Below, one piece after another: positions 1-9,905 of a DNA stretch of 64,000 bases. Source of the DNA: Telopea speciosissima. Lineage: Eukaryota; Streptophyta; Magnoliopsida; Proteales; Proteaceae. The notes under the pieces are model-generated. The model ran no database searches. It saw nothing but the letters and a program-made list of their open reading frames with translations, and was not told where the DNA came from. How positions within the stretch are numbered: the stretch's first letter is position 1; every line of letters begins with the position of its first letter. The stretch lies in the NCBI RefSeq assembly GCF_018873765.1, contig NC_057923.1, positions 6,522,413 to 6,586,412 of the forward strand, in the 5' to 3' direction. The position numbers and the translations under genes are program-made.

Positions 1-143
1 TTTCTTTTTTGGATTTTAGCTGTTCTAAAATTAAGTAAACCAAATGAGATAGAATGATGAGGTGGATATGGCAGTACCAAGTAGGATAGAGTAGAAAAAC
101 AAACACATTTGAGGGAACCTACACATCACACCAAGGTGAGAGG

Positions 144-345
144 ATGAAGGGAATTCAATTGAGATGGTTCAGCAAGATGCAAGGAAGAACAATGGATATA
201 CCAGTAAGAAGAAACAGTACTGTGAACAATGGAGTTCAGGAGAAGGTTGAAACATTGTGGGAACAAATAAGGATAATGAGTAAAAAGCAGAACTGGCCTC
301 AAATTAGAGTGTTCTGGACTTTTGTTCATTTAGCCAGACCCAAGT
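144..345 (+). repeat. LINE reverse-transcriptase C-terminal fragment
   Basis: The plus strand translates to a short stretch containing RWFSKMQGR and PVRR. This matches the recurrent RWFGHVQRR...APVRR tail of plant LINE (non-LTR) polyproteins. Only about 200 bp is recognisable and no complete ORF surrounds it. It lies downstream of the last visible exon of the protease gene, so it probably sits in one of that gene's introns. Assignment is by motif recall. Confidence 0.55.
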
Positions 346-964
346 AGCTGAGTCAGTTCATTTGAGGTGTCATTTTATTTTCTTTCTATTTTTTGTAAAT
401 AGTTGAATTGAGCTGGCTTTTCTTATGTCTCACCATGAAAGTTGGTTGACCTCATTCACTCATTCAAATGGAATCACATGCCTTTAGACCTCATGGGCAT
501 ATGATTGGAGTATGCTTTCAGCCAGAATATGCTGGAAATTGTGCAGGAGGGAGAGATAAGGACATAGGATGCTTGTCTATTGAAGGAAATGGTTATTCCC
601 AAAGTTTTCCATCCTTCTGCTTATGCCCTTCTTTACTGATTTTCATTAATAAGGCGTTTAAAGTGATTTTAGATGCACTCGGGTTCAGACAGTGTTGGGG
701 AAGTACCTTTATTCTGCAACTGCAATCTTGTTCCTGCCAGTGGTGTTCGATGTTTCATTGTGGTCTAAGCATAACTTCAATCTTTCTTGTTTTGTTCCTC
801 TCTGTTTTCCTTTTCTCATTTTCAAGAAATTTCAGTTAAAGAATGATTTTCCTAATGATTAGAAAGAAAAATGTCTCCAACCATTATTCAGTATTCTCAT
901 GAAGATAATAAGCTAATATAAGAACCTAAAACAACATGTTAAAAGCATTCAATGTTAAGTTTAC

Positions 965-3099
965 CTGAGGATGTTGTGTAAAGAGATTAGAATAAAGAGT
1001 CTTCTCCATCGTAGTTAACTGGTCAACTAATCCTGGCACAATCAACTTCGATACAGCATGTACAGCAGGAAGATCCTTAGCAGCATAGCAAAGGATGTCT
1101 AGCTTAAAGCTGACAACCAAAAGCCTTGCAGGTTCTGAAGCTGAAAACACAAAATGTTCATCCCTAGTAAGAATGAATTGTAATATCAACATATGGTTGA
1201 AAGCATTATGAATTGAAAATGGGGATAAATTCACCCAGCATCATCCAATATACAAGATACCAGTTTGATTCACCATAAAATCAATACCAGGAAAATATTC
1301 GGCAAGAGGTGCCACAGCTTTTGGAGAACTCCCTGACTTATTCCACAGGATACTCACTTGGATTGTATCTGCACTCTAACCGAAAAAACTTTTACAACAA
1401 ATGAACCACATTGGTGCTAGTTAACAAAAGTTTAAAAAAAAAATTATTACAAGACTCTATTGCTTGCATAAATTAGAACTTAGAAGGGCCAACTTGAAGA
1501 GGATATTGCGCATAAAATCAGTGAGGCTTGGAATATTGTCATGGACGTATACCAGTAAAATTTCACAAAATTATAGGAATGGAATTGTTGTATAGAACTC
1601 AATGCGGGGCAATAAAAGTAAACAACATAGACATTATGACTTATGAGGGTAGCTGAAATGAGTTTGTTGATACAGATGAATAGCAATACTAGGAGAGGAT
1701 AGAATCAACAATTCACATGTTCAATGAAAATTAATAGTAGTGCCAGTAGGTGCCAATATGAGAGAAAGTTGCTTGAGATGGTTCAGAAATGTGCAACAGA
1801 GGCCCTTGAATGCACCAGCGAGAAGTGGGTGCAATCAAGAGTGGTAAAACCGTAAAAGGAGGTGGAAACCAAAGATGAGCTGGGTTGAAGTGACAAAAAA
1901 TGACTGAAAATATTTAAGAGATAATAGCAGATGAGTATTTAAGAGAGAACATAACACATAGCCTTTAATAGACAGGAACAGAAAGCCAAACCCATGTAGT
2001 TTGGCAGATAAGGTGTAGTGAGTTGAAATGAATTTAACAGTATAGTGTTTTGTAGTGCGTATAACCACAAGGTAACATTACCAAACTATTACCAAGTTGC
2101 AACAAAGCACACGTAAATAATACTAACCTGCCCAGAAGAAAATGACAAAGCCGGTTTACTATTTGAACAAAAGTATGAACAAGGTAAGGCATTGACATCC
2201 AATTCTTTTACAACTCCCTTCAAAAGAACATCTGAAAGATGCGTCTGATAATCTAATTCCATGCCACGAAGCATGACAGGCCGAGATTCTCCCCCAGAGC
2301 TTTCATTTACTGCTTCCAGTATAAATACAACCTCAGGATCTCTGAGCTTAGCCGCAACAGCTTCAGTTGCTGAAGACAACACCTTCTCGGCAGCTATGGT
2401 GATACAACAATCGAAATTGGAATCAAGGTCAAAGTGTACATAATTATAAAACATAATCTAGATTGAGGGTTAAAACTTACCAGAGTCCCTGTTCGTAGGA
2501 ACATAGATAGGCAAATTCATAGCCAACTCGCACCGCAGGAGGCAACCTCTTTCGCATATATACTTGTGAGGGTTTTCTTCATAAACAACGGTAGTAACGG
2601 CTCCTAGGTTGGAAGAGTTTTCGGGTTCAGAGACGAAAAAGTGAATGTCACCGGTGGTCGGATCCGCAACTGCTCCCACCGTATCGCGAATACCTCGATC
2701 ATCGCCTGAGAGGAACTTTCTCATCCTACGAGCAGCATCAGCTGCCTTACCAGCATTTTGTTCCCAATTACTATCTCCAGGTAGTAAAGCTCCGATTATA
2801 TCGAACCCTCTCAGCAATAATGTTCTTAGATCAACTGTTCCATCGATGAGACTACGTCAAAATTCAGAAGGGTGAGGAGGAAGACCAGGAGAAGATGAAA
2901 CATTACCTGATTCTTTGGTGTATTCTGGGGAGAACGGATCGCCTGGTAGAGTATGGAGACATCTGATGGTGGAGACGATGGTGAGTGGCGGGAAGAAGGG
3001 AGATCCGATCAGCCACTGAAGGCCCGGTTCCTTACCGAAGATGATGAGCTTGCGGCACAGAACCGTAACGCTTCTCTCCTCCGGGCTTCCATTGTCCAT
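965..3099 (-). CDS. UFSP2: Ufm1-specific protease, N-terminal part (five exons, continues past left edge)
   Basis: Likely plant UFSP2-type cysteine protease, which matures the ubiquitin-like modifier UFM1 and removes it from targets. Exons (minus): 3099-2907, 2834-2481, 2393-2128, 1375-1288 and 1140-965. All have GT/AG borders and matching phases, giving 359 codons without a stop. Recognisable stretches are GLQWLIGSPFFPP in exon 1, LRTLLLRGFDIIGALLPG in exon 2 and EPARLLVVSFKLDILCYA in exon 5, all typical of the N-terminal region of plant UFSP. The 88-nt fourth exon was found because exons 3 and 5 do not match in phase without it. The start is the first ATG, at 3099. The C-terminal peptidase domain with the catalytic Cys must lie left of position 1, so activity cannot be judged. 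Intron 3 carries a LINE scrap. Confidence 0.85.
1747..1856 (+). repeat. LINE C-terminal fragment in an intron of the UFM1-protease gene
   Basis: Plus-strand translation gives LRWFRNVQQRPLNAP, a second copy of the LINE tail motif seen at 144-345. It lies in the 752-bp intron between exons 3 and 4 of the protease gene and is antisense to it. No intact LINE frame remains. Confidence 0.55.
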
Positions 3100-4440
3100 T
3101 CTCGATCTCACCGCTGATTCCGCCGATTCTCAGTGAGATAACTCTCTTGTCTCTGTATCGGCTCCGGAGCTCAGTATGAATTTAGTTCGATTTTAGTTTG
3201 GAAAATGAAATTGTTTATTAAACATATGGTTTAAATCGATAAATAGTCGGATTTGAATCAATTATTACTGATTGATCTTGGCATTTTATACATGCACTCT
3301 AGTGTTTTATAGTGGATTTAAATTAATTTAAATAGTTTTTATAGCTTAATTCATTATTTGAGGTCAGGGGTGTCAATTGATCGCTTTGAACCGGTTTCGG
3401 TTCGATTCAGTTTCAATGTGAAATTGAGAAAGTCTAAAACATAATCCAATAATAATGCACCAGTTTCAATTCAGTTTGGGTTCGGTATGGCTTCGATTTC
3501 TTATCAGTTTACTATGGGGTTGATTTTGGCTTGCCATGAAAACATATTCAAAAGTATGGAAAAAATGTCTCTTTTATTTTTATGACTTTCAGGTTGGTAT
3601 CAGGTTATATCGGTTTCGGTCTAGTTTTTTAAGTTCGGTTTGGTTTCCTAGTCACAATATCCCAATCCAAAACATGATCAAATGAGCTCATATCGATTTT
3701 GGATCGTTTCAATTTAGTTTCGTCGGTTCAGACTAGGTTTTGACACCCTAATTAGGCCTAGATGTTGCGATTCAAATCTTACAGCATCAGATTTCTTTTA
3801 AAAATAGGTATGTTCTTTGATTACTGTAATTCAACTAGCGATAAAACCAAAGTTGGTTTAACTTGAACCGTTTAAAAATCATTTATTAAAATTGGTTTGA
3901 TTTGGGTTGTTGGATTCGTTTAATAAACGCTTCCAATTCTGTTCAACCCTTCATACCTTGAATCGAATCAGAAACGAACCAATTAACACCCTTATAAGTT
4001 ATTAATTATTTAATTAAATAATTATGCATAAACGGTCATTTCATTATGTCAGCTAGAGTGGATTCTAACAGGGTTTTGGCGTTGGAGATCTTGCATTGCA
4101 TACATTGGACGTTTACAACAACTAGTTTTTTTGCGTTGCATCTTCTATCTTAAAAATAAACATCTTTTGGGCCGTTTTCTTTGCGGATTTTCCAATGAGT
4201 ATTTTTCCTCTATAAATAAATGACATCCTTAACATTTCAATGTTATTTTGTTTCTTTCATTCTTTCCTCTTTTGTGTATGTAAATCCAAGGAGCATATTA
4301 CTTTGATATCCTGTGTTTTATCGATTATTCTTGGAAAGTATTCTTTGAGGCTGAACACAACTATGTAGAACTCGAAGGGACACCATAGGAGAATGCATTA
4401 CAACTCATGGTAGCCAATGACTATTTTATATTAGAGACTA
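3100..4440. other. Intergenic stretch upstream of the UFM1-protease gene
   Basis: AT-rich DNA between the protease start codon and the first foldback element. The gene's promoter should be here, but I see no convincing TATA box at a sensible distance. Positions 3363-3750 resemble the hAT-type repeat family found elsewhere: they open with AGGGGTGTCAA, close with TTGACACCCT, and are rich in GGTTCGGTT-like words. Nothing else is recognised. Confidence 0.4.
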
Positions 4441-4448
4441 ATTCACAT

Positions 4449-4720
4449 GGACCAGGATCCTCTACAATACTGGCGGGGCGGCAGTGCACATCCGATGGCA
4501 CAGCAGAGACCAGGTGGCACACATGGCACACATGGCCTCTGCTGTACTGTTGGGCATGCACTGCCGCCCTGCCGATGTTGTAGAGGATTTTTATCCAATT
4601 CACACTTGTCCCAATTGCACTATTTGGAGTGCACTTATCCCTCATGAAATAAAGAATTTCATCCATGCTGATGTCCTTACGAAGACTCTCATTGGCCCCG
4701 TATTGCTGTAGGGGCTACAC
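4449..4720. repeat. Foldback element with about 55-bp inverted arms
   Basis: Positions 4453-4508 and 4537-4590 are inverted copies of each other with a few mismatches. The arms share the core TCCTCTACAA...GGGGCGGCAGTGCA, so the segment would form a long hairpin. The adjoining 4620-4720 (TGATGTCCTTACG, GGGGCTACACGACCAAACAG) resembles the element at 45000-45165. It belongs to a loose family of short foldbacks scattered through the window. Any coding potential in the segment is incidental. Confidence 0.6.
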
Positions 4721-5109
4721 GACCAAACAGTGATCTCTTGCCCTACCTTAAAATACTAACACTATGATACAAATCCTTTACAAATATAGCCCCTATTCAA
4801 CCATTCATGTGTCGATCAATGAATCCTTCACATGTTTTCAGAAGGAAATCCAGAAAATATTCCCATGAAGGGTCGTCAATTCGTCACTAATGTGGCAACA
4901 ACCCCGTCGCAGATCTTTGGAGAGCCCATGGTTCTCACATGGAGCCGCCTCCACCACCGAGGCACCGACCACTCCCCCCGTATGGGGGATCACTCACATT
5001 TTGGTGGAACCCACTAATGGTTATTGTTATCCAACGATCAGAAATGTTTGGATGATGATGATCTTCTAGCTGCCTTAACGCCAGATAAATTTACACAACT
5101 CTTTATGTT

Positions 5110-5440
5110 CCTTTAGGTTGCAAGAGAAATTAGAGGAGGAGTACGTGAAATTTTTAAACCTAACAAATAAATTTTTTAATCATCATCCCTTGTGATTGCA
5201 TAAAACTACTTGAATTTCTTACCATTTTTTGTAATGATACATTTTATACATAATTTTTATTTTACTTTTTAAATCAAAGGGAATTGGATGCACATCAAAG
5301 TGAAATTTAATAACCAAATATGGAATGATTTGGAGTTAGTGATATAGTCATGAGGTAATAGTGATTATAAAAGTTTCCTTTTTCGATTTGAAAATTTTCA
5401 TTCCCTTCTCTTTAACTCTTTTTGCAACCACACGAAGCTT
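5110..5440. mobile_element. Tourist-type MITE, degraded copy
   Basis: This shares long stretches with the intact MITE at 22542-22875, for example AATATGGAATGATTTG, GTTAGTGATAT and TGATACATTTTA. It keeps the TTGCAAG-like left and TTGCAACC-like right subterminal words. The outer inverted repeats are eroded, so borders are approximate. The right end abuts a retro-inserted segment. Confidence 0.6.
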
Positions 5441-5604
5441 TAAGATTTTATTTATTTATTTATTTCTTTTTGGTTAAAAGAGAACTCATTTATTGAAGCA
5501 TGTCTAACACAAGGTATCCGAATTACAGACATCCATCAACCAAGGAGTGGAGATAGGCCATACTGGATCACACACACAAGACAAGACCTTAAGATTTTAT
5601 TTAT
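5440..5604 (-). mobile_element. Short retro-inserted sequence with 16-bp target duplication
   Basis: The 16-mer TTAAGATTTTATTTAT occurs at 5440-5455 and again at 5589-5604, bracketing about 133 bp. On the minus strand the insert ends in AATAAATGAG...ACCAAAAAGAAATAAATAAA-like A-rich sequence, as expected for target-primed retrotransposition. No box A/B promoter is visible, so a 5'-truncated LINE tail or retrocopied 3' end is likelier than a full SINE. Confidence 0.6.
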
Positions 5605-5748
5605 GGACAATCCATTTGTGATCAAGGTGAATACAATTGATTGTTGTCGTTTACTCTTTACTAAAGAAAAAACTGATTGTTGTAATTAATTTTTTTTTAT
5701 AACTTTGACTATATTTCTCTCTTTCTTTTTATATGATTTTTTTTTTAG

Positions 5749-5882
5749 GGAGAATGTTCTCTGTGCCAGGGGCGCAGGCTGCACCCAGACACATGGGGGT
5801 GGGTGCAATGATCACCCTGCCCCCTGAGTGGCAGGCCCACGTGTCTGGGTGCAGCCTGCGCTGCGGCATAGAGAACATGAGC
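5749..5882. repeat. Foldback element with perfect 21-bp inner arms
   Basis: Positions 5772-5792 and 5841-5861 are perfect inverse complements (arm starts GCGCAGGCTGCACCCAGACA). The outer shoulders ATGTTCTCTGTGCC at 5754 and GGCATAGAGAACAT at 5865 are also inverted. The loop holds GGGTGCAATGATCACC, a variant of the GAAATGACCACC core of related elements. The start word recurs alone at 18720. Confidence 0.75.
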
Positions 5883-6477
5883 CCTTTTTTTTTTTATAAC
5901 TTCACACTCCCTCTCCTTCTCCCTTTTATTGTTACTATAGTAACACAATTACTCTCCATGTGACCAATGGATGAACTGTATTCCAAACGCAAAGTATTAT
6001 ATTAAGATGGACTAAGTTTTTCTCCATCCATGGTGAATGGGATTCCATTCACTACGGATGTAGGACGGGCAGGAGAGGGCATCACGAGGGTGTTTTGAAA
6101 AAATACTAAAATCCTATAGGGATTTATGAACCCTAGGATGGTGGGTGAACCGTCCTCTATGGGTAGAGGAAAACTTTATCCCATTAAGATAATCCATGAT
6201 GTAATCATTTTACTAGATAGTCCATGGTGAAAAAATATAGTCATTGTGCCATTGACACGTTTCATGCTCTGGTTAGCGGAATCGTTGTCCCCTTCAATTC
6301 GCTGCCCCCTCCAATTCTTCACACAAGGGCGGAAATGATCACCCTACCTCTTGCCCGAAAACACTGTCCAAGGTGTTAGAGGAATTGGAGGTGATAATTA
6401 TTCCTGGTTAACATTCTGTTTTTTAGGTAAGGAGATTCTAGAATAGTTTCACAAGATTAGGTTGAATTTCCCAAAAA

Positions 6478-6526
6478 AAATTTGGACCATTTCTCGATTT
6501 GTGCGTGTCATCCTTGCGCAGGGGCC

Positions 6527-6558
<32 letters not shown>

Positions 6559-6578
6559 TCGGATGTCTCCGAAGAGAC
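6478..6578 (-). ncRNA. U6: U6 spliceosomal snRNA, copy 1
   Basis: U6 is the catalytic-core snRNA of the spliceosome. The RNA begins GTCTCTTCGGAGACATCC at 6578 and includes the invariant ACAGAGA box and the AGCATGGCCCCTGCGCA segment. It ends AAATGGTCCAAA followed by eight T (minus sense), a Pol III terminator. The sequence matches plant U6 throughout except for a compensatory change in the 5' stem-loop (see findings). The promoter is complete, so this copy looks functional. Confidence 0.95.
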
Positions 6579-6601
6579 AACTACTTGGGTAGCTCTTACA
6601 C

Positions 6602-6643
6602 ATATAAAGTATGGAAGTATCATCTTCTTATCCGATGTGGGAT
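6602..6643 (-). promoter_or_regulatory. Plant U6 promoter: USE and TATA, copy 1
   Basis: On the minus strand the upstream sequence element ATCCCACATCG (6643-6633) is followed after 24 nt by TTTATAT (6608-6602). The TATA lies 23-24 nt before the U6 start. Plant snRNA promoters use this shorter USE-TATA spacing for Pol III, whereas Pol II snRNA genes have about ten bases more. Confidence 0.9.
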
Positions 6644-6760
6644 TAATGGTGTGTTGAAGCTTGACCAATTTTTTTTAAGGAAGTGGGATGTAGGTGATTA
6701 TTTTATGGAGATTCTATAGTGCTTTCACAAGAAAAGGGATTGGGTTGAATTTTCCCAAAA

Positions 6761-6809
6761 AAATTTGGACCATTTCTCGATTTGTGCGTGTCATCCTTGC
6801 GCAGGGGCC

Positions 6810-6841
<32 letters not shown>

Positions 6842-6861
6842 TCGGATGTCTCCGAAGAGAC
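6761..6861 (-). ncRNA. U6: U6 spliceosomal snRNA, copy 2 (promoter TATA degraded)
   Basis: The RNA region appears identical to copy 1, with a seven-T terminator at 6763-6757. The USE is intact at 6927-6917 (ATCCCACATCG), but the TATA position reads TTCACAT instead of TTTATAT. Transcription may therefore be weak. It is the older or decaying half of the tandem pair. Confidence 0.9.
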
Positions 6862-7239
6862 AAACAATATGGCTAGCTCTTACACATGTGAAGTATGGAA
6901 GTATCATCTTCTTATCCGATGTGGGATTAATGGTGTGTTGAAGCTTCACTTTTTCTATTGCCCCAAGAATGAAATGATATTATATAAAGCTCCAAGCATC
7001 ACATATTTAAAAACTCACATTTGTTGTAGTGCTCCTACAATAGAAATGGTATAATATAAAAGCCCTAGGCATCACAGTGCGTTTCATTCATCCAAATGTA
7101 GAAACTATCCTCGTCCCTTGATGAACTTTCTATTCTCAAATAAAAAATATAATGTTTGAATACCAAGATAATACCAAAGGTATAATGGTTATTTTTGCAT
7201 AACGCGTTGGATTCGGATGAAATTTTGCGTATAAGTTCG

Positions 7240-7400
7240 AAATTTATCTCATACGGTTCCCTGCTCGGTATGATTCCTACAATTCTTCTCATAGGGGGTG
7301 GAAATGACCACCTCACCCCCTGCCCAGACACCCTGTCCTAGTGAGATCCACCCCCCCTCTTATTAGAGGCACTAGGGAACCATACCAAACAAAGAACTAT
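7240..7400. repeat. Foldback-family element
   Basis: TACGGTTCCCT near 7254 and AGGGAACCATA near 7374 are inverted. Between them is the family core GGAAATGACCACCTCACCCCCTG followed by CCCAGACACCCTG. A poorer relative at about 6285-6375 has GGAAATGATCACCCTACC. Both are non-coding and resemble the elements at 24055 and 39125. Confidence 0.5.
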
Positions 7401-8146
7401 AGGAGATAATTTTTCGATTCAGAACGGCTAAATAAGGTTATCCTAATAATTTTGACTATATTTGAAAAGATTTGAGAATCGAATTTATACCAAGGGGAAA
7501 ATAGTAATTTACCATATAATTGCCATATGAATCAAGTGAGCCCTAATCATCATCAAAAGGTCTCCCAAGGTGTAATGTCTACACCATATTTCTTGTAGGT
7601 AATTTGGTTAATCAAATGATAGAATGAGTAATCTTGTAAACCCAAATCCAATTTTGAGTAATCTCATAATTTTACCAATAAAAGATGGTAGACTTTCCAT
7701 AATCGCAACATAATCGCCTACAATTGGTTTATGGGGAGGGAGGGGTTGGAGAGCATGGTGGGGGAGTGGAGCATGATGAGAGTGGAAGAGAGAGGCGGCG
7801 GTGTTAGGCGATGGTGTTTGCGGTAACGGCAACAGTGGTGGTAGTCGAGTAAAATTGTGCTTGGTTTAAAGGGGAAAATTATCCTCTTCAATTCCCTAAA
7901 ATTCGACAGTGCGGTAATGTTAGGTGGAGATGCTGACACATGGCAGTTTGGACATCCAACATTCCGAGCTCATTGACTATGTTGAGCTCGAACCATTGGA
8001 TGTTTGAGCTGCAATGTGTCGGCATTCTCACTTGTTTTAGGAATTGGAGAGGATAATAATCTGGTTTAGATAAAAAATAAAATGGTTTTGGAAAAAAACC
8101 ATTCCCAAAGGTAATTCAAACGTTAGTTTTCAAAGACGAGGTACCC
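7400..8146. other. Intergenic stretch
   Basis: There is no credible gene here. Around 7720-7940 a short open frame exists on the minus strand but is low-complexity Pro/His/Leu-rich. A short inverted pair (CATTCCGAGCTCA / TGAGCTCGAACCA) surrounds 7960-8000. Nothing else is recognised. Confidence 0.3.
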
Positions 8147-8572
8147 TAAGGCTACGTTTGGTAAATGTCTGAACAACGAACGCCCGTTCTTGACTAGAAA
8201 TATTCTTTGGCGTTCTTGGTCTAGAACAGCATTCTGAGACCGAAAATGACTGTTTGGTAACGGTCTCAAGAACGCCGTTCAGAACGAAAATGGTGTTTGG
8301 TATAATCTGTTCTTCCCTATTTGATATTAATTACAATAATGTCATCCTCATCTATATTAAGACAAAAAAATACATGTCAATGTTTTTCTCTCTTACCAAT
8401 CAAACATAAATTAAAATATCTAATAAATTCCAAACCTTAACATAAATTAAAATATCTCATTAACATAAGCAAAATAATTATAAAAATGTCAAATTTCAAA
8501 GATGCCATTAAAATTGGGTTCTTGTGTGGATTAATGCCATAACTGATTATGCTATGAACAGTTGAATAAAAA

Positions 8573-8660
8573 TGGCCTTGGTGGATTCGAACCGCCACCC
8601 CCTTGGAACATGAGCAACTGCTCATGTTCCAAGTGCTCTACCAATTTGAGCTAAAGACCC
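8573..8660 (-). other. tRNA-like sequence with a giant anticodon-arm hairpin
   Basis: The minus strand reads GGGTCTT, then TAGCTCAAATTGGTAGAGC (a good D arm and A box), then a 32-nt perfect palindrome (8602-8633, 15-bp arms, 2-nt loop). GGCGGTTCGAATCCACC follows (T arm and B box), then AAGGCCA, which pairs with the 5' end in six of seven positions. The outer parts follow the tRNA cloverleaf, but the anticodon arm is replaced by the long hairpin, so no anticodon can be assigned. It is probably a defective or tRNA-derived relic, not a working tRNA. Confidence 0.6.
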
Positions 8661-9581
8661 ATCAAGTGCTCATTGATTAGGGAGAGGGGGGGCTGCCAAT
8701 GGTGTAGGTGTGTTGTAGGTGCTTGGGGCTGCCAATGGTGGCCTTAGCTACTGTTGTGTATAAAAAAAATAAAAAATGCAATAGAAGAGACCAATCTATT
8801 CTACCACATCCACAGATGCAGTGTATAATGCTGCCTGCTGAATGCTAGCTGGTGCCAAGGTTCTAAAATCTATTCTACCACATGGCAGCATTTCTTGCCA
8901 TTCTTTCTGAACTATCTATCATCTAATCATGCATTAATTTTTAGCTGAATTATAAATTATGCAAGACTGCAGTTTTAGGACATCAATCAAACATTAACAC
9001 AGCAAAACCATATCAAATTAATCCAGATTCATCTAGCAATAGAAGAAGACCAAATAATTGATCAAACAATATCATTAACCATGACTACATTTTAAGCATT
9101 ACTTTTAGCAGACTTTCTGTTTTTGCAATGCATTTCTGCAATTCTCTGATTGGAAGTATTCAGCAATGTATTCTTGTGATGAAAAAATAGACTGAATAAA
9201 GAATAACTGCAAAAGTGTGTCTATCTAAAAACCTAGTATGTCCTTACAGATATGATAGTTTTCTTTTCAATTTGATAGAAAGGACTTCTTCAATAATGAA
9301 ATAAGCCCGATAGGAAACACAATGAGCCTATTCTCATTACACCTGAATTGATAAGACTTTGAGCTAAAAATATTCAGACCACAGTTAGAACCTAATAGCA
9401 TTCCTTTATCCTGAAGAGATCAAGACTTCTCCCAACCTCCTAAGCTCTTGAACATGGTTATAAAATTACAATGTTTATATATACATTGTCTATGGCTGCA
9501 AAGATCAGTCACCTAAGCATCATAATTTAGCACCTTCTATTCACCCTTAAAAACCAAAGATGAGAAAAAAATAGCATCTTC

Positions 9582-9905
9582 TCATCTTTCTGCACTCTCA
9601 AGCTCTTCCTGATCCTCCATTTGGACTTCTTCCTTATTTGGGTTAACACAACCAATTTCGTGACTACTGATATGCTGAACGAACCACCAAGAGGTAGGAT
9701 CTTCTTCATTGAGGTCCTCTTCATATTCATTATCCTTAGGTGAATGTGAGATCGCATAACCGTCCATCCAAGCAGGACAGGGGTATTCAACTCCAAGAGC
9801 AGCCAGAACTTGTGAATCATTTGAAGGACTTGAAGCATGTGATGGTGCTTCTGAAGTGTCATGCCTCAAGCATGAACATTCTGGGACTTAAAATATTGAT
9901 CTTTT
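9582..9905 (-). CDS. Unrecognised acidic ORF inside the PIF/Harbinger-type element (last-exon-like)
   Basis: About 100 codons are open on the minus strand and end at a TGA at about 9582. The composition looks protein-like: many Ser/Pro near the start, then Glu/Asp-rich with EEDLNEEDPTSWWFVQHIS. A possible splice acceptor (AAGTCCCAG) lies just upstream of the open region. With the CT-rich leader-like block at 11000-11350 on the same strand, this could be the last exon of a captured host gene fragment. I do not recognise the family, and a chance ORF is not excluded. It has no similarity I know of to Harbinger ORF1 or transposase. Confidence 0.35.

Larger units (their letters stand above)
6431..6955. 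repeat. Tandem duplication of about 280 bp carrying two U6 genes
   Basis: Two direct copies, about 6431-6662 and 6708-6947, share GGAGATTCTA...TTTCACAAGA, the whole U6 unit, its promoter and GTGTGTTGAAGCTT. They diverge immediately outside those words. Both U6 units point to the minus strand. Confidence 0.8.

Noticed and set aside
8573-8660. Functional tRNA gene on the minus strand
   Set aside because: The anticodon arm is a 15-bp perfect hairpin with a 2-nt loop, so no anticodon loop exists and the first acceptor pair is mismatched.
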